Part shown: in pieces, positions 1 through 8,067 of the stretch
Layout: each line of letters begins with the position of its first letter
Numbering within the stretch: position 1 is the first letter of the stretch
Assembly (NCBI RefSeq): GCF_002343915.1
Contig: NZ_NETK01000001.1
Location: 5,470,001 to 5,534,000 of the forward strand
Direction of reading: 5' to 3'
From: Nannocystis exedens
GTDB taxonomy: Bacteria > Myxococcota_A > Polyangia > Nannocystales > Nannocystaceae
DNA: 64,000 nt
Notes under the pieces: model-generated
What the model was told of the DNA's origin: nothing
What the model saw: only the letters and a program-made list of their open reading frames with translations
Database searches by the model: none
Translations under genes and position numbers: made by a program

Positions 1-2
1 CC

Positions 3-689
3 GAGCACGGGCCATTCTTCGCGCCCGAGGCGGCGACCGAGTCGCACTTCGCGAGCGGTCCGCCTCCGGCCGCGCCGCCGCGCTTCTCCGTCGGCAAGGG
101 CGCGTTCTGCTTCGTCGAGGACGCGCGCTGCAGCTCGGCCTTGATCGCCAGCGTCGACGTCGGCATCGGCATCAACGGCATCGCCGGCGACCGCGGCGTC
201 GACCTGCCGTACGCCCACTACAACTTCCGCGGCGGCTTCACGGTCCGCCCGCTGACGCTGGCCCGCAAGCGCTGGAACCCGTGGTCGGTCGGCCTGATGG
301 CCAGCTGGTCGCGCGGCACCGGCGTGCTGGCCAGCACCGGCTCGGTCGTCGACGCGCCCGACGAGGTGGTGCAGTCGACCCCGCACACCACCTCGTATCG
401 CTTCGGCCTCGTCAACCAGCTGTGGCTGAGCCAGAAGCGCAACGCGTTCCACGTCGACCTGACCGTCGGCGTGGTCCGCTCGTCGGTGCTCACCTACATC
501 GGCTGGTACAACGGCACCCACCTCGAAGTCGCGGCCGGTTGGGGCGGCTGGGGCGGGTTCTTCGTCAGCGGTGACTTCCTCGACGGCGACTCGCGGGTGG
601 TGACCGGCTTCCGCGCCCACGCCATCCCCGCGCTGCCGGCGATCGGCCTCGTCTTGCTCGGCCTGCTGGCCGGAGGAGCGATGCAATGA
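3..689 (+). CDS. Envelope protein, barrel-like (5' end cut off)
   Basis: The reading frame is open from base 3 to the TGA at 687-689, so the gene starts upstream of the window; the TTG at 141 is only an internal codon. The visible 228 residues open with a Pro/Ala-rich stretch, then a segment with a Cys pair (FCFVEDARCSS), then Gly/aromatic-rich alternating stretches typical of outer-membrane strands, and end with a hydrophobic tail (AIPALPAIGLVLLGLLAGG). The next gene has the same layout (low-complexity region, RCLIADPTCG-like Cys pair, strand-rich C-terminal half), so the two look like diverged paralogues. The stop overlaps the next start as ATGA, which points to co-translation. I do not recognise the family; the surface or outer-membrane role is inference. 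Confidence 0.6.
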   Translation, partial: EHGPFFAPEAATESHFASGPPPAAPPRFSVGKGAFCFVEDARCSSALIASVDVGIGINGIAGDRGVDLPYAHYNFRGGFTVRPLTLARKRWNPWSVGLMASWSRGTGVLASTGSVVDAPDEVVQSTPHTTSYRFGLVNQLWLSQKRNAFHVDLTVGVVRSSVLTYIGWYNGTHLEVAAGWGGWGGFFVSGDFLDGDSRVVTGFRAHAIPALPAIGLVLLGLLAGGAMQ

Positions 690-1762
690 GCGCGCTCCTG
701 ACTCTTTCTGTCTCTTGGGCCATGTCGCTGGCGCTCGCGCAGCCGCCGGTGCAGACGCCGACGAGCGCGCCGCCGCCGGTGCAGACGCCGAAGTCGTCGA
801 CGACGACGACGACGACGACGACGACGGCGACCGCGACGGCCACCACGCCGGCCGGGACGACCCACGCGTCGTCCCCGACGCCGCCGGCGGAGGCGCCGAA
901 GTCGGCCGAGCTGCCGGCGTGGGACCCGAGCGCCACCGGGGCCGTCCCCGCGGCGCCGCCCGAGCCGCCGGTGCCGGTGCCGGTGGCCGAGACGCCGGCG
1001 ACGCCTCCCGCCGACGCCTCCGCTTCGGCCGGGCCGAAGGAGAAGCCCGGGCCGCCGTTCTACACCGAGGCCGAGATGCAGCAGCTCCGGGTGCGCCACG
1101 GCCTCGAGGCGACCTCGCCGACCAGCGAACGCAAGTCGCGCTGGCGCTGCCTGATCGCCGACCCGACCTGCGGCCTCGTCGTCGAGGTGCAGGCGACGTC
1201 GGGCTACGCCTACCGCGTGCGCCAGGGCGACGTCACCTCGCCCGGCGATGTCTACCGCTGGAACTCGGCCCGCGTGCAGTACGACGTGTGGGTCAGCATC
1301 CCGACGCTGGTCGAGCAACGCGGGGGCTTCAAGTACACGCGGGTGTCGCTCGGGCCCAAGGGCGGCATCATCGCCAGCGACAGCAAGGACATCTGGGGGA
1401 ACGTCGGCTTCGCCGGCCGTTACTGGTTCAAGCGCGGCCGCTGGTCGCCGACGATCGAGTTCTCGAGCGGCCTGGCGTTCAAGGTCGCCGGCATCCAGAA
1501 GCCCGACGGGCGGTTCGACAACGTGCGCAGCCCGATCGGCTTCGTCGCCGATGTCGGCATCGGCCTCGGCGGCTTCGGGGCGATCGTCCTCGGCGGTCAG
1601 TTCGACAGCCCGCTCGCGCGCGAGGACGTGCCGGAGCGGGCGCGCACGCCGGCGGGGGGCATGTTCTACATCGGCTTCCGCGGCAACATCCTGTGGGGCG
1701 CGCCGGCGGTGTTCGGTGTGGCGACCCACGCGGCGGCGCTGCGCGCCGTCAACGCGCCCTGA
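686..1762 (+). CDS. Secreted barrel-like envelope protein with Thr/Pro linker
   Basis: 358 residues. A signal peptide (MSALLTLSVSWAMSLALAQ) is followed by a low-complexity Thr/Pro/Ala linker of about 100 residues that includes an uninterrupted run of threonines. The remaining ~240 residues carry a Cys pair (RCLIADPTCG) and many alternating hydrophobic/Gly-aromatic stretches ending in FYIGFRGNILWG, which suggests a small outer-membrane beta-barrel. The start overlaps the upstream stop by 4 bp (ATGA), so the two genes are probably translationally coupled. It resembles the upstream gene in layout. No enzymatic motif is visible and the exact family is unknown. Confidence 0.6.
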   Translation: MSALLTLSVSWAMSLALAQPPVQTPTSAPPPVQTPKSSTTTTTTTTTATATATTPAGTTHASSPTPPAEAPKSAELPAWDPSATGAVPAAPPEPPVPVPVAETPATPPADASASAGPKEKPGPPFYTEAEMQQLRVRHGLEATSPTSERKSRWRCLIADPTCGLVVEVQATSGYAYRVRQGDVTSPGDVYRWNSARVQYDVWVSIPTLVEQRGGFKYTRVSLGPKGGIIASDSKDIWGNVGFAGRYWFKRGRWSPTIEFSSGLAFKVAGIQKPDGRFDNVRSPIGFVADVGIGLGGFGAIVLGGQFDSPLAREDVPERARTPAGGMFYIGFRGNILWGAPAVFGVATHAAALRAVNAP

Positions 1763-1818
1763 GGGCCGCGCGCCCGTGAGCGGCCCGCGAAGGTCCGCAT
1801 CGGCGTCGTGCGATCGGC

Positions 1819-1851
1819 TGTAATCTCGAGCCCGTTCGCGCGGCTCACCGG
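1819..1851 (+). promoter_or_regulatory. Shared bipartite promoter-like element before the ECF sigma gene
   Basis: The element reads TGTAATC (1819-1825), 19 bp, TCACCGG (1845-1851), and the sequence stays similar to its second copy through the start codon region (CCGAGCGCAT). The same arrangement with the same 19-bp spacing occurs at 5024-5056 before the cysteine-hairpin lipoprotein. A bipartite element in front of an ECF sigma gene and one other gene is the usual sign of autoregulation plus a target. If the second box is the -10 region, the sigma mRNA would be almost leaderless. Confidence 0.55.
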
Positions 1852-1860
1852 TCCGAGCGC

Positions 1861-2508
1861 ATGACCCCCGGCAGTCACCTCCGGCCGGTGCCCTCTCTCG
1901 CGGGCCCGACGTCTCCCGCGGCTCCGCCGCAGCGGGCCAGCACCGAACAGCTGGTCGAGCGGGCCAAGGCCGGCGAGATGAGCGCGTGGTCGCGGCTCTA
2001 CCAGGACCACTACGAGCGGGTCTATCGCCACGTCCGCGCCCTGACCGGCGACGCCGGGCTGAGCGAGGAGCTGGTGCAGGAGACGTTCGTGCAGGCGCTG
2101 CTGAAGATCGGCGGCTTCGACGGCCGCTCGCAGCTGTCGACCTGGTTGCACGGGGTGGCGATCAACGTCGTGCGCAATCACTGGCGATCGCAGCGCAGCA
2201 CCGCCAAGGCGCACGCGCGGCTCGAGGTGATGAAGTCGCTCGACGCCGGCGTGCAACCGCTCGACGGGGCGCTGCACCAGCGCCAGCGCGTGCGGGCCCT
2301 GTACGCCGCGCTCGAGACCCTGCCCGATCACCTGCGCGTCGCCTTCGTGCTGCGCGACCTCGAGGGCCTGAGCCCCGAGGAGGCCGCCGAGCAGCTCGGG
2401 ATCTCGGGCGGCAACCTGGCCGTGCGCGCCAGCCGGGCGCGCCAGCGGATCCGCAAACAACTGGTCGAGTGGGGCGTGCTGCCGCCGCAAGCGGAGGAGC
2501 CGTCGTGA
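1861..2508 (+). CDS. ECF RNA polymerase sigma factor
   Basis: 215 residues. Sigma-70 region 2 spans roughly residues 40-105 (LYQDHYERVYRHVRAL, EELVQETFVQAL, STWLHGVAINVVRNHWRSQ). Region 4 spans about 150-205 (LPDHLRVAFVLRDLEGLS, EEAAEQLGISGGNLAVRASRARQRIRKQL), containing the helix-turn-helix that reads the -35 element. There is no region 1 or 3, as expected for an extracytoplasmic-function factor. An unstructured ~30-residue N-terminal extension precedes region 2. The stop overlaps the GTG start of the next gene, a membrane protein likely to be its regulator. The upstream bipartite element is repeated before the gene at 5085, so that gene is a likely target. Confidence 0.92.
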   Translation: MTPGSHLRPVPSLAGPTSPAAPPQRASTEQLVERAKAGEMSAWSRLYQDHYERVYRHVRALTGDAGLSEELVQETFVQALLKIGGFDGRSQLSTWLHGVAINVVRNHWRSQRSTAKAHARLEVMKSLDAGVQPLDGALHQRQRVRALYAALETLPDHLRVAFVLRDLEGLSPEEAAEQLGISGGNLAVRASRARQRIRKQLVEWGVLPPQAEEPS

Positions 2509-3563
2509 AGGACCTCGACGTCCTCGTCGACGCCGCCGCGGCCGACCTCGCCGAGGCGATGCGGCGCGACCTGCTGGCGCCCGACTTCGCCGCGGTGGTC
2601 GCCGAGGCGCACGCGCGCGACCCGAAGCGGGTGCCGGCGGCCGCTCTGGTGGAGGTGCGCGAGCTGGCCCCGGTGGCCCAGCTGCGCCGCGACGCCAGCG
2701 CGCGGGTGCCGGCGCGCGAGCAGGCCGAGTTCGCGGCGCTGCTGGCGGAGGCGCGGGCGGAGATCGATCGCGACTGCGCGGCCGTGCGGGCGGCCGGGCC
2801 TCCGCCCGTACCTGTCCCCAGGGCCAGGCGATCGGCGACGCGTCCGTGGATGTGGCTGGCCGCGGCGGCCGCGGTCGCGGCGCTGGCGTTCGGGGTCCGC
2901 CCGCTGCTGACCCGCGGGCAAGCCGGCCCCGAGGCCGCCAACCAGGCGCCGTTTCAGGACCAGGCGTCGCCGTCGCGCCATGAGGTCGCGCCCGCCCCGG
3001 CGCCGACGCGAGCGGAGCGGGCGCGGCCGGTCACGAGCGCGCCGGCGCCGGTGAGCGAGGCCGAGGTGGCGCCGATCGAGGTGGCGCCGATCGAGGTGGC
3101 GCCGATCGTCGAGGATGTCCCGAAGGGCATGCCCGAAAAAGCAGGTGCGAAGGACCAGCCTGAAAAGGCCGCGGCGCGGCCGCGCGGGGAGACGCTGGTG
3201 GAGCGGCTGCGGCGGCTCGACGGCGAGGCCGAGGCGAAGTGGGAGGCGGGCGACCTGGCCGGCGCCGAGGCGCTGTACCGGCAGATCGTCGGGCTGGCGC
3301 CGGGCTCGCGCGCGGCCGATCTGGCCTACGGCGACCTGTTCTCGCTGGCGCGCCAGCGCCACGGCGGCGACGAGGAGGTCGCGCTGTGGCGGACGTACCT
3401 GCAGGCGTTCCCGCGCGGGCGCTACGCCGACGACGCGCGCGCCGGCCTGTGCCGGCGCGCCGACGAGGGCCAGCGCGCGAATTGCTGGCGCGACTACCTC
3501 GCCGACTTCCCCAGCGGAGTGCATCGGCACCAGGCGGCGCGCGTGCTCGAGGGCGAACCGTGA
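2505..3563 (+). CDS. Probable anti-sigma / membrane regulator with periplasmic TPR-like domain
   Basis: 352 residues from the GTG at 2505, which overlaps the sigma factor stop (GTGA). The cytoplasmic part (~1-110) is helical and charged and has no zinc-binding HxxxCxxC motif. One membrane helix follows (MWLAAAAAVAALAFGV), then a Pro/Ala-rich periplasmic linker with three copies of EVAPIE-like repeats. The last ~130 residues are TPR/YbgF-like helices (AEALYRQIVGLAPGSRAADLAY, WRTYLQAFPRGRYADDARAG). A copy of the dispersed palindromic repeat (3115-3133) is translated in frame in the linker as DVPKGMPEK. Position and topology suggest that it holds the ECF sigma factor and senses the envelope; that is inference, since no classical anti-sigma motif is present. 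Confidence 0.7.
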   Translation: MKDLDVLVDAAAADLAEAMRRDLLAPDFAAVVAEAHARDPKRVPAAALVEVRELAPVAQLRRDASARVPAREQAEFAALLAEARAEIDRDCAAVRAAGPPPVPVPRARRSATRPWMWLAAAAAVAALAFGVRPLLTRGQAGPEAANQAPFQDQASPSRHEVAPAPAPTRAERARPVTSAPAPVSEAEVAPIEVAPIEVAPIVEDVPKGMPEKAGAKDQPEKAAARPRGETLVERLRRLDGEAEAKWEAGDLAGAEALYRQIVGLAPGSRAADLAYGDLFSLARQRHGGDEEVALWRTYLQAFPRGRYADDARAGLCRRADEGQRANCWRDYLADFPSGVHRHQAARVLEGEP

Positions 3564-3686
3564 GACGCGGCGCCACGGACACGGCCCGAGTGACTGCCGG
3601 CCGGAGGTGGGCACTGGGTCTCGACGGGCCGGAGACGGTCGCGGCCGGCGCAGAGACGGGGCGTGGCGGAGCGACGGCGGAGAGGT

Positions 3687-3767
3687 CGGTCGCGGTCGGC
3701 GAAGTGATGCGGGCTGACGGGGCGGTCGCGGCGAGGGCGGTCGCGGCGGGCGAAGGGACGCGGGCTG
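3687..3767. repeat. Two imperfect 30-bp direct repeats, 51 bp apart
   Basis: The copies at 3687-3716 and 3738-3767 match at 26 of 30 positions (both start CGGTCGCGG and end GCGGGCTG). They lie in the 233-bp gap between the anti-sigma-like gene and the lipoprotein at 3797. The gap has no convincing gene. The repeats may be binding sites or simple slippage products. Confidence 0.45.
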
Positions 3768-3796
3768 CGCGGTCGCGGCCGGCCGCGGGTGGGTCC

Positions 3797-5002
3797 ATGC
3801 ACTGCGTCGTCGTCGTGCTCGCGTGTCTGTCGCTCGCGGCCTGTCCGTCGGTGATCTACCAGTTCCACGACAGCGCCAGCCCTCCCGCTCCGGCGACCGA
3901 GACGAGCTCCGAGACCCTGTCCCCGGGGACAGAAGATACGGCCGCCTGGCCGCCGCCGCCGACGCCGACCGAGGGGGCGGTGGAGCTGTGCTTCGACGGC
4001 GTCGTCTCCGGGGCCGAGACCGACGTCGACTGCGGGGGCCCGGCGTGTCCGCCGTGCGGGCCGGGCCAGAAGTGCGCGGGGCCGTGGGACTGCCTCGACG
4101 ACCTGTGCATCGACAACCTGTGCGGCTTGCCCCCGCAGTGCCGGGTCGCCGAGGACTGCCCGCCCGCTCCGTGCCGCGAGTCGCTCTGCGACGACGAGCA
4201 GTGCGTCTACCTCGACCTCGACGGCATCAAGTGCGACGACGGCGACCTGTGCACCGACTCCGACACATGCATCGCCGGCCAGTGCCTGGGCTCGCCGCGC
4301 GAGTGCGGCGGGTTCGACGGGCCGTGTCAGCAGGGGTTCTGTAACCCGAACTCGGGCAACTGCGCGATCGAGTTCATGAACGACGGCGAGCCGTGCGAGG
4401 ACGGGCTGACGTGTACCTCCGGCGACTTCTGCGCGCAGGGTCAATGCGTGGGCAAGCCGGGGCCGGTGTGGCTCACCGACTTCAACGATCCCGGGGGGTG
4501 GGTGTTCGACCCGCCGTGGATGATCGGGCCGGCGATCGCCTCGGCGTGCGCGGCCAACGGGTTCGAAGATCCGCCCGAGGACCACTCGCCGGACGGCGAG
4601 AACACGCTCGCGGGCGCGGAGATCGGCGGGTGCTTGCCGAGCGAGCCGCTGCCGGACGGCGCGTGCCTCACCAGCCCGCCGATCGATGCGCTGCAGCTGC
4701 CGGCGCCGGTCGTGCTGCTGTACTGGAGTCAGCTCTCGGCGGCCCCGCTGCCGCTGCGCAAGCCGTCCAGCGCGCGCGTCGAGGTGTGGAGCGGCAAGGC
4801 CTGGAACTCGGTGTTCGAGAGCAAGAACGAGCCGTTCGACGAGCCCGAGTGGACGCCGCACTTGATCGACATCACGCCGTTCCTCAACTCGGCGCTGATG
4901 GTCCGCTTCTGTCATCACCACCCCGAGCCCGGGCTGCCGCCGGTGGCGGGCTGGAGCGTGGACGACGTGTACATCGGGCCGCCGGAGTGTCAGCCGCCGT
5001 GA
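3797..5002 (+). CDS. Cysteine-rich secreted lipoprotein with C-terminal beta-sandwich-like domain
   Basis: 401 residues from ATG 3797. A signal sequence ends in the lipobox LSLAAC. A Thr/Ser/Pro linker follows, then a cysteine-rich region (~65-220) beginning with the common myxobacterial surface motif C.DG..SG.ETDVDCGG..C..C and continuing with short CxxxxC units (DGDLCTDSDTCIAGQCLG). The last ~180 residues lack repeated cysteines and resemble a secreted carbohydrate- or protein-binding sandwich (VWLTDFNDPGGWVFDPPW at its start, GWSVDDVYIG at its end). The start was chosen for the signal peptide; the frame is open upstream but reads as non-coding Arg/Gly-rich sequence. A repeat copy (3916-3932, CTGTCCCCGGGGACAG) lies in the linker. 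Function is unknown, probably cell surface. Confidence 0.75.
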   Translation: MHCVVVVLACLSLAACPSVIYQFHDSASPPAPATETSSETLSPGTEDTAAWPPPPTPTEGAVELCFDGVVSGAETDVDCGGPACPPCGPGQKCAGPWDCLDDLCIDNLCGLPPQCRVAEDCPPAPCRESLCDDEQCVYLDLDGIKCDDGDLCTDSDTCIAGQCLGSPRECGGFDGPCQQGFCNPNSGNCAIEFMNDGEPCEDGLTCTSGDFCAQGQCVGKPGPVWLTDFNDPGGWVFDPPWMIGPAIASACAANGFEDPPEDHSPDGENTLAGAEIGGCLPSEPLPDGACLTSPPIDALQLPAPVVLLYWSQLSAAPLPLRKPSSARVEVWSGKAWNSVFESKNEPFDEPEWTPHLIDITPFLNSALMVRFCHHHPEPGLPPVAGWSVDDVYIGPPECQPP

Positions 5003-5023
5003 TCGCGATCGTTCGAGTCGGGC

Positions 5024-5056
5024 TGTAATCGCGGGAGGGTCCGCGTCACTCACCGG
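5024..5056 (+). promoter_or_regulatory. Second copy of the ECF-linked bipartite element
   Basis: TGTAATC (5024-5030), 19 bp, TCACCGG (5050-5056), flanked by GGC upstream and CCGAACGCAT downstream. It matches the element before the sigma gene in both boxes, in spacing and in the sequence beyond the second box. A good ribosome site (GAGAAGGA, 5070-5077) lies between it and the ATG at 5085. Confidence 0.55.
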
Positions 5057-5084
5057 CCGAACGCATCGCGAGAAGGACGTTACA

Positions 5085-6482
5085 ATGAAGACACTGCCCC
5101 TATTGCGCCGACTCGGCTTCCTGTTCTCATGCACCGCCTTCGCCGTGCTGGTCCCCACCGGCTGCGACGTGAAGGTCGACGTCGAGGAGGGCGACGGCGA
5201 GGAGCCGCAGCCCGACGACTGCAAGCAGCAGTACGTGCTTTGCCTCGACCAGGGCCACAGCGCCGACGAGTGCGCGCCGCTGCTCGAGGGCTGCGAGCCG
5301 GTGCCGGTGCCGGACGATTGCGAGCTGCAGCTGCAACTGTGCCTCGAGGAGGGCATCGACCCGACGATCTGCAAGCTCGAGTTCGAGCAGTGCGTGCCGA
5401 CGCAGCCGCCGCCGGTCGATTGCCAGTACGAAGTGGCGGAGTGCCTGAAGCAGGGCCAGCCGATCGAGGTGTGCGAGCAGCTGTGCCCGCCGCACCCGTG
5501 CCCGCCGCCGCCGCACGACGACTGCGAGCTGCAGTTCCACCTCTGCCTCGAGGCGGGGATCGATCCGGTTCAGTGCGAGGTCGAGCTGCAGCTGTGCGTC
5601 GGCCCGCCGCCCGAGGAGTGCTGGCTGCAGTGCGAGCAGCAGGGCCTGCCGCCCGAGGCGTGCAAGGCGCTGTGCGAGCCGCAGCCGCCGCCCGACTGCG
5701 AGTGGCAATTCCACCAGTGCCTCGAGCAGGGGATCGACCCGGCGGAGTGCGAGGCGCAATTGCAGGAGTGCTGGGAGCCGCCGCCGCCGCCGCCGGACGA
5801 CTGCAAATGGCAATTCGAGCTGTGCTTGCAGCAGGGGATCGACCTTGCCGAGTGCGAGGCGCAATTGCAGCAGTGCCTCGGAGAGCCGCCGCCGCCCTAC
5901 GATTGCTGGGAGAAGTGCGCCGAGCAGGGCCAGCCGCCGGAGGTGTGCGAGCAGCTGTGCGCGCCGCAGCCCGACGACTGCGAGTGGCAGTTCCAGCAGT
6001 GCCTCGAGCAGGGCGGCGACCCTGGCGAGTGCGAGGTGCAATTGCAGCAGTGCTGGAACCCGCAGCCGCCGGACGACTGCAAGTGGCAGTTCGAGGTGTG
6101 CCTGCAGCAGGGGGGCGACCCGGCGGAGTGCGAGGCGCAATTGCTGGAGTGCCTGAACCCGCCGCCGCCCGTGGACCTGTGCGCGCAGAACTTCCAGGTG
6201 TGCCTCGAGCAGGGCTTCGACCCCGCCGAGTGCGAGGCGCTACTTATCGAGTGCCTGAACCCGCCGCCGCCGGTGCCGAGCGACTGCGACCTCGAGCTCG
6301 AGCTGTGCCTGCAGGAGGGCATCGAGCCGGCGGTGTGCGAGGCGAAGTGGCAAGATTGCCTGGGCCAGCCGAATCCGCCCCCGCCCGACCCGTGCTTCGA
6401 ACAGCACGGGGCGTGCCTCGAAGAGGGGTACGAGCCCGCGGTGTGCGACCAGAAGCTGGCCGACTGCCTCGGCCAGCCCTGA
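5085..6482 (+). CDS. Lipoprotein of 13 tandem cysteine hairpin repeats
   Basis: 465 residues. A signal peptide ends in the lipobox VPTGC. An acidic linker follows, and the rest is about 13 units of ~30 residues, each beginning DDC or DC and separated by Pro-rich spacers. The main unit is C-x6-C-x9-C-x6-C (for example CEWQFQQC, then LEQGGDPGE, then CEVQLQQC). Two shorter units are C-x3-C-x9-C-x3-C (CWLQC ... CKALC; CWEKC ... CEQLC) and one unit is a hybrid. The pattern suggests two short helices joined by a tight Gly-Asp-Pro turn and stapled by two disulfides, like the twin CX3C/CX9C hairpins of other families; that is inference. Nearly all cysteines fall in pairs. An ECF-type element and a good ribosome site precede it. 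Confidence 0.8.
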   Translation: MKTLPLLRRLGFLFSCTAFAVLVPTGCDVKVDVEEGDGEEPQPDDCKQQYVLCLDQGHSADECAPLLEGCEPVPVPDDCELQLQLCLEEGIDPTICKLEFEQCVPTQPPPVDCQYEVAECLKQGQPIEVCEQLCPPHPCPPPPHDDCELQFHLCLEAGIDPVQCEVELQLCVGPPPEECWLQCEQQGLPPEACKALCEPQPPPDCEWQFHQCLEQGIDPAECEAQLQECWEPPPPPPDDCKWQFELCLQQGIDLAECEAQLQQCLGEPPPPYDCWEKCAEQGQPPEVCEQLCAPQPDDCEWQFQQCLEQGGDPGECEVQLQQCWNPQPPDDCKWQFEVCLQQGGDPAECEAQLLECLNPPPPVDLCAQNFQVCLEQGFDPAECEALLIECLNPPPPVPSDCDLELELCLQEGIEPAVCEAKWQDCLGQPNPPPPDPCFEQHGACLEEGYEPAVCDQKLADCLGQP

Positions 6483-6525
6483 GCCCTCGCCGGGTCGGCC
6501 TCGGCGGGCTATATAGCGGCTCGTC

Positions 6526-7893
6526 GTGCTCTCCGCCTCCCTGCTCGCGCTCGCGCTGACGAGCCCGACCGCCGCGCCCCCCGGCGCGGCGGAGCACGGC
6601 CCGGCCGCGCCGGGGACGAGCAACCATTCGCCGACCGTCTCGCAGTCGGAGGCGAGCGAGGGAGCGAAGGTTCCATCGCCCCCCGCTGCTGCGAGACCGG
6701 GCGCGAGCAAGAGCGCTCCGCCGACGACACGGCCGGCGGCGAGCAAGAGTTCGCCCGCAGCGTCGCCGCCGAGCGACAGCTCCCCGTCGAGCACGGGCGC
6801 TTCGCCGGCGAGCCCGGACGCCGCCTCGACGAGCGCGAGCGAGGGCGCGGTCGTGCCTGCGCCGACGATCGGCAGCGCGCTCGTGCGGGTCGAGGGCGTC
6901 GAGTTCGCCGACCTCGAGCGCGCGCTGCGAGTGCGCCTGCCGTCGCTGGCGCTGGCGCAGCAGGGCGAGGAGCTGCCGGCGGGGGACGGGTTGCGCGCGT
7001 TCGTCGACCTGCGCCGGACATCGCCGACGCAGGTCCAGGTGGCGCTGATCCTGGCCGACGGCCGGGCCTACTTCCGCGCCGTCGACACCGCGGGGGAGCC
7101 GCCCGCGCGCCCGGTGGCCGCGGCCCTGGCGCTGCTGATCGCGGCCATCGAGGACGACTCGGTCGCCCCCGACCAGCGCGACGTGCCGGTGCCGCCGGCG
7201 ATCGCCGAGCCGCCGCCGGTACAGTCGGATGTCCCCAAGGACATTATTTCAAAGACATGTCCGGAGGTGCTGCCGTGTCCGCGGCTGCCCTCGCCGCCGG
7301 CGCCGCCGCCCGCGCCGGCGCTCGAGCTCGGCCTGGTGCGGTACGACGGGGCCTCGTTCGGGCTCGACCAGCCGCTGGCCGGCGTGCGCGGGGCGGTGTT
7401 CGGGCTCGGCCTCGATCTGCGCTGGCGGCGAGGGGCGATCGCCGCCGTCGAGGTGCGCGCGGCGGTGGCCCCGGTCGACCGCCACACGCTGGCGCGCGTG
7501 CGCGTGGCCGCGGGGGCGGGCTTCGGTGTGCGCGTGCGGGCGTTCGAGCTGCCGATCGTCGGGCTCGTCGGGGTCGAGTGGTGGGGGCTGACCGGGGGCG
7601 AGGTCACGGTCGCTCGCGCCGGCGCGCGGCCGCTGGTCGGCGGCGGGCTGCGACTGTCGCCCGGCTTCTGGCTGCGCTTGCCGGCGGTCGCGGTGCGCGC
7701 CGGCGCACGCGCGGAGCTGTGGGCCTCGGGTGAACCCGGCCCGGACGGCCCGCGCAAGCCGCTGCTGGCCCGCCCCGGCGAGCCGGCGCTGGCGGCGGTG
7801 GGCGGGGTCGAGCTGAACGTCGGGCTCGAGCTGGCGGTGTGGTTCGAGCCGGGACGGCGCAAGCGGACAGGTCCGAAAGGGAAGGTGCGATAG
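6526..7893 (+). CDS. Secreted Ser/Pro-rich protein with C-terminal strand-rich domain
   Basis: 455 residues from GTG 6526, with a TATATA -10-like box only 10 bp upstream. The signal peptide is short (MLSASLLALALTSPTAAPPG). A Ser/Pro/Ala linker of about 110 residues follows. A small alpha/beta domain (~125-220) contains RVEGVEFADLERALRVRL and a VDLRRTSPTQVQVALIL strand pair, similar in layout to domains of other myxobacterial secreted proteins. A second Pro-rich linker contains in-frame repeat sequence (7229-7264) read as DVPKDIISKTCPEV. The C-terminal ~190 residues are alternating Gly/hydrophobic strands like a small outer-membrane barrel. Function is unknown. Confidence 0.65.
   Translation: MLSASLLALALTSPTAAPPGAAEHGPAAPGTSNHSPTVSQSEASEGAKVPSPPAAARPGASKSAPPTTRPAASKSSPAASPPSDSSPSSTGASPASPDAASTSASEGAVVPAPTIGSALVRVEGVEFADLERALRVRLPSLALAQQGEELPAGDGLRAFVDLRRTSPTQVQVALILADGRAYFRAVDTAGEPPARPVAAALALLIAAIEDDSVAPDQRDVPVPPAIAEPPPVQSDVPKDIISKTCPEVLPCPRLPSPPAPPPAPALELGLVRYDGASFGLDQPLAGVRGAVFGLGLDLRWRRGAIAAVEVRAAVAPVDRHTLARVRVAAGAGFGVRVRAFELPIVGLVGVEWWGLTGGEVTVARAGARPLVGGGLRLSPGFWLRLPAVAVRAGARAELWASGEPGPDGPRKPLLARPGEPALAAVGGVELNVGLELAVWFEPGRRKRTGPKGKVR
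7229..7264. repeat. Dispersed palindromic repeat inside a gene
   Basis: ATGTCC-CCAA-GGACAT (7229-7244) is a perfect inverted repeat with 6-bp arms. It is followed 6 bp later by AAGACATGTCCGG (7252-7264). Both are translated in frame in the Pro-rich linker of the gene at 6526. Confidence 0.7.
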
Positions 7894-7936
7894 GACATGC
7901 TTGAAAGGGCATGTTTTTGCGGACATGTCGAGACGG
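7893..7936. repeat. Palindromic repeat cluster directly after a stop codon
   Basis: Right after the TAG, GGACATG...GGGCATGT (7893-7914) and GGACATGTC (7921-7929) follow each other. The 22-bp unit differs by one base from 44438-44459, which also directly follows a gene. Both sites continue with CATGTCGAGACGG. The rest of the 174-bp gap to 8068 shows no gene. Confidence 0.7.
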
Positions 7937-8067
7937 TGGCCCGCGCCGCTGCGGCCGACGCGGCGGAGGCCGAGCGAGCCCGCCCGGTCATCGGCGGCCG
8001 AGCCGCGGCGACCTGTAGTCTTGAATAGGCAGGGGCTTCGGGACAGGTCCCGGCGCGCGGGCCCGGC

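Noticed and set aside
5200-6480. Periodic ~90-100 bp similarity suggesting a DNA-level satellite
   Set aside because: The period is that of the protein hairpin repeat; codons vary between units, so selection acts on the protein.
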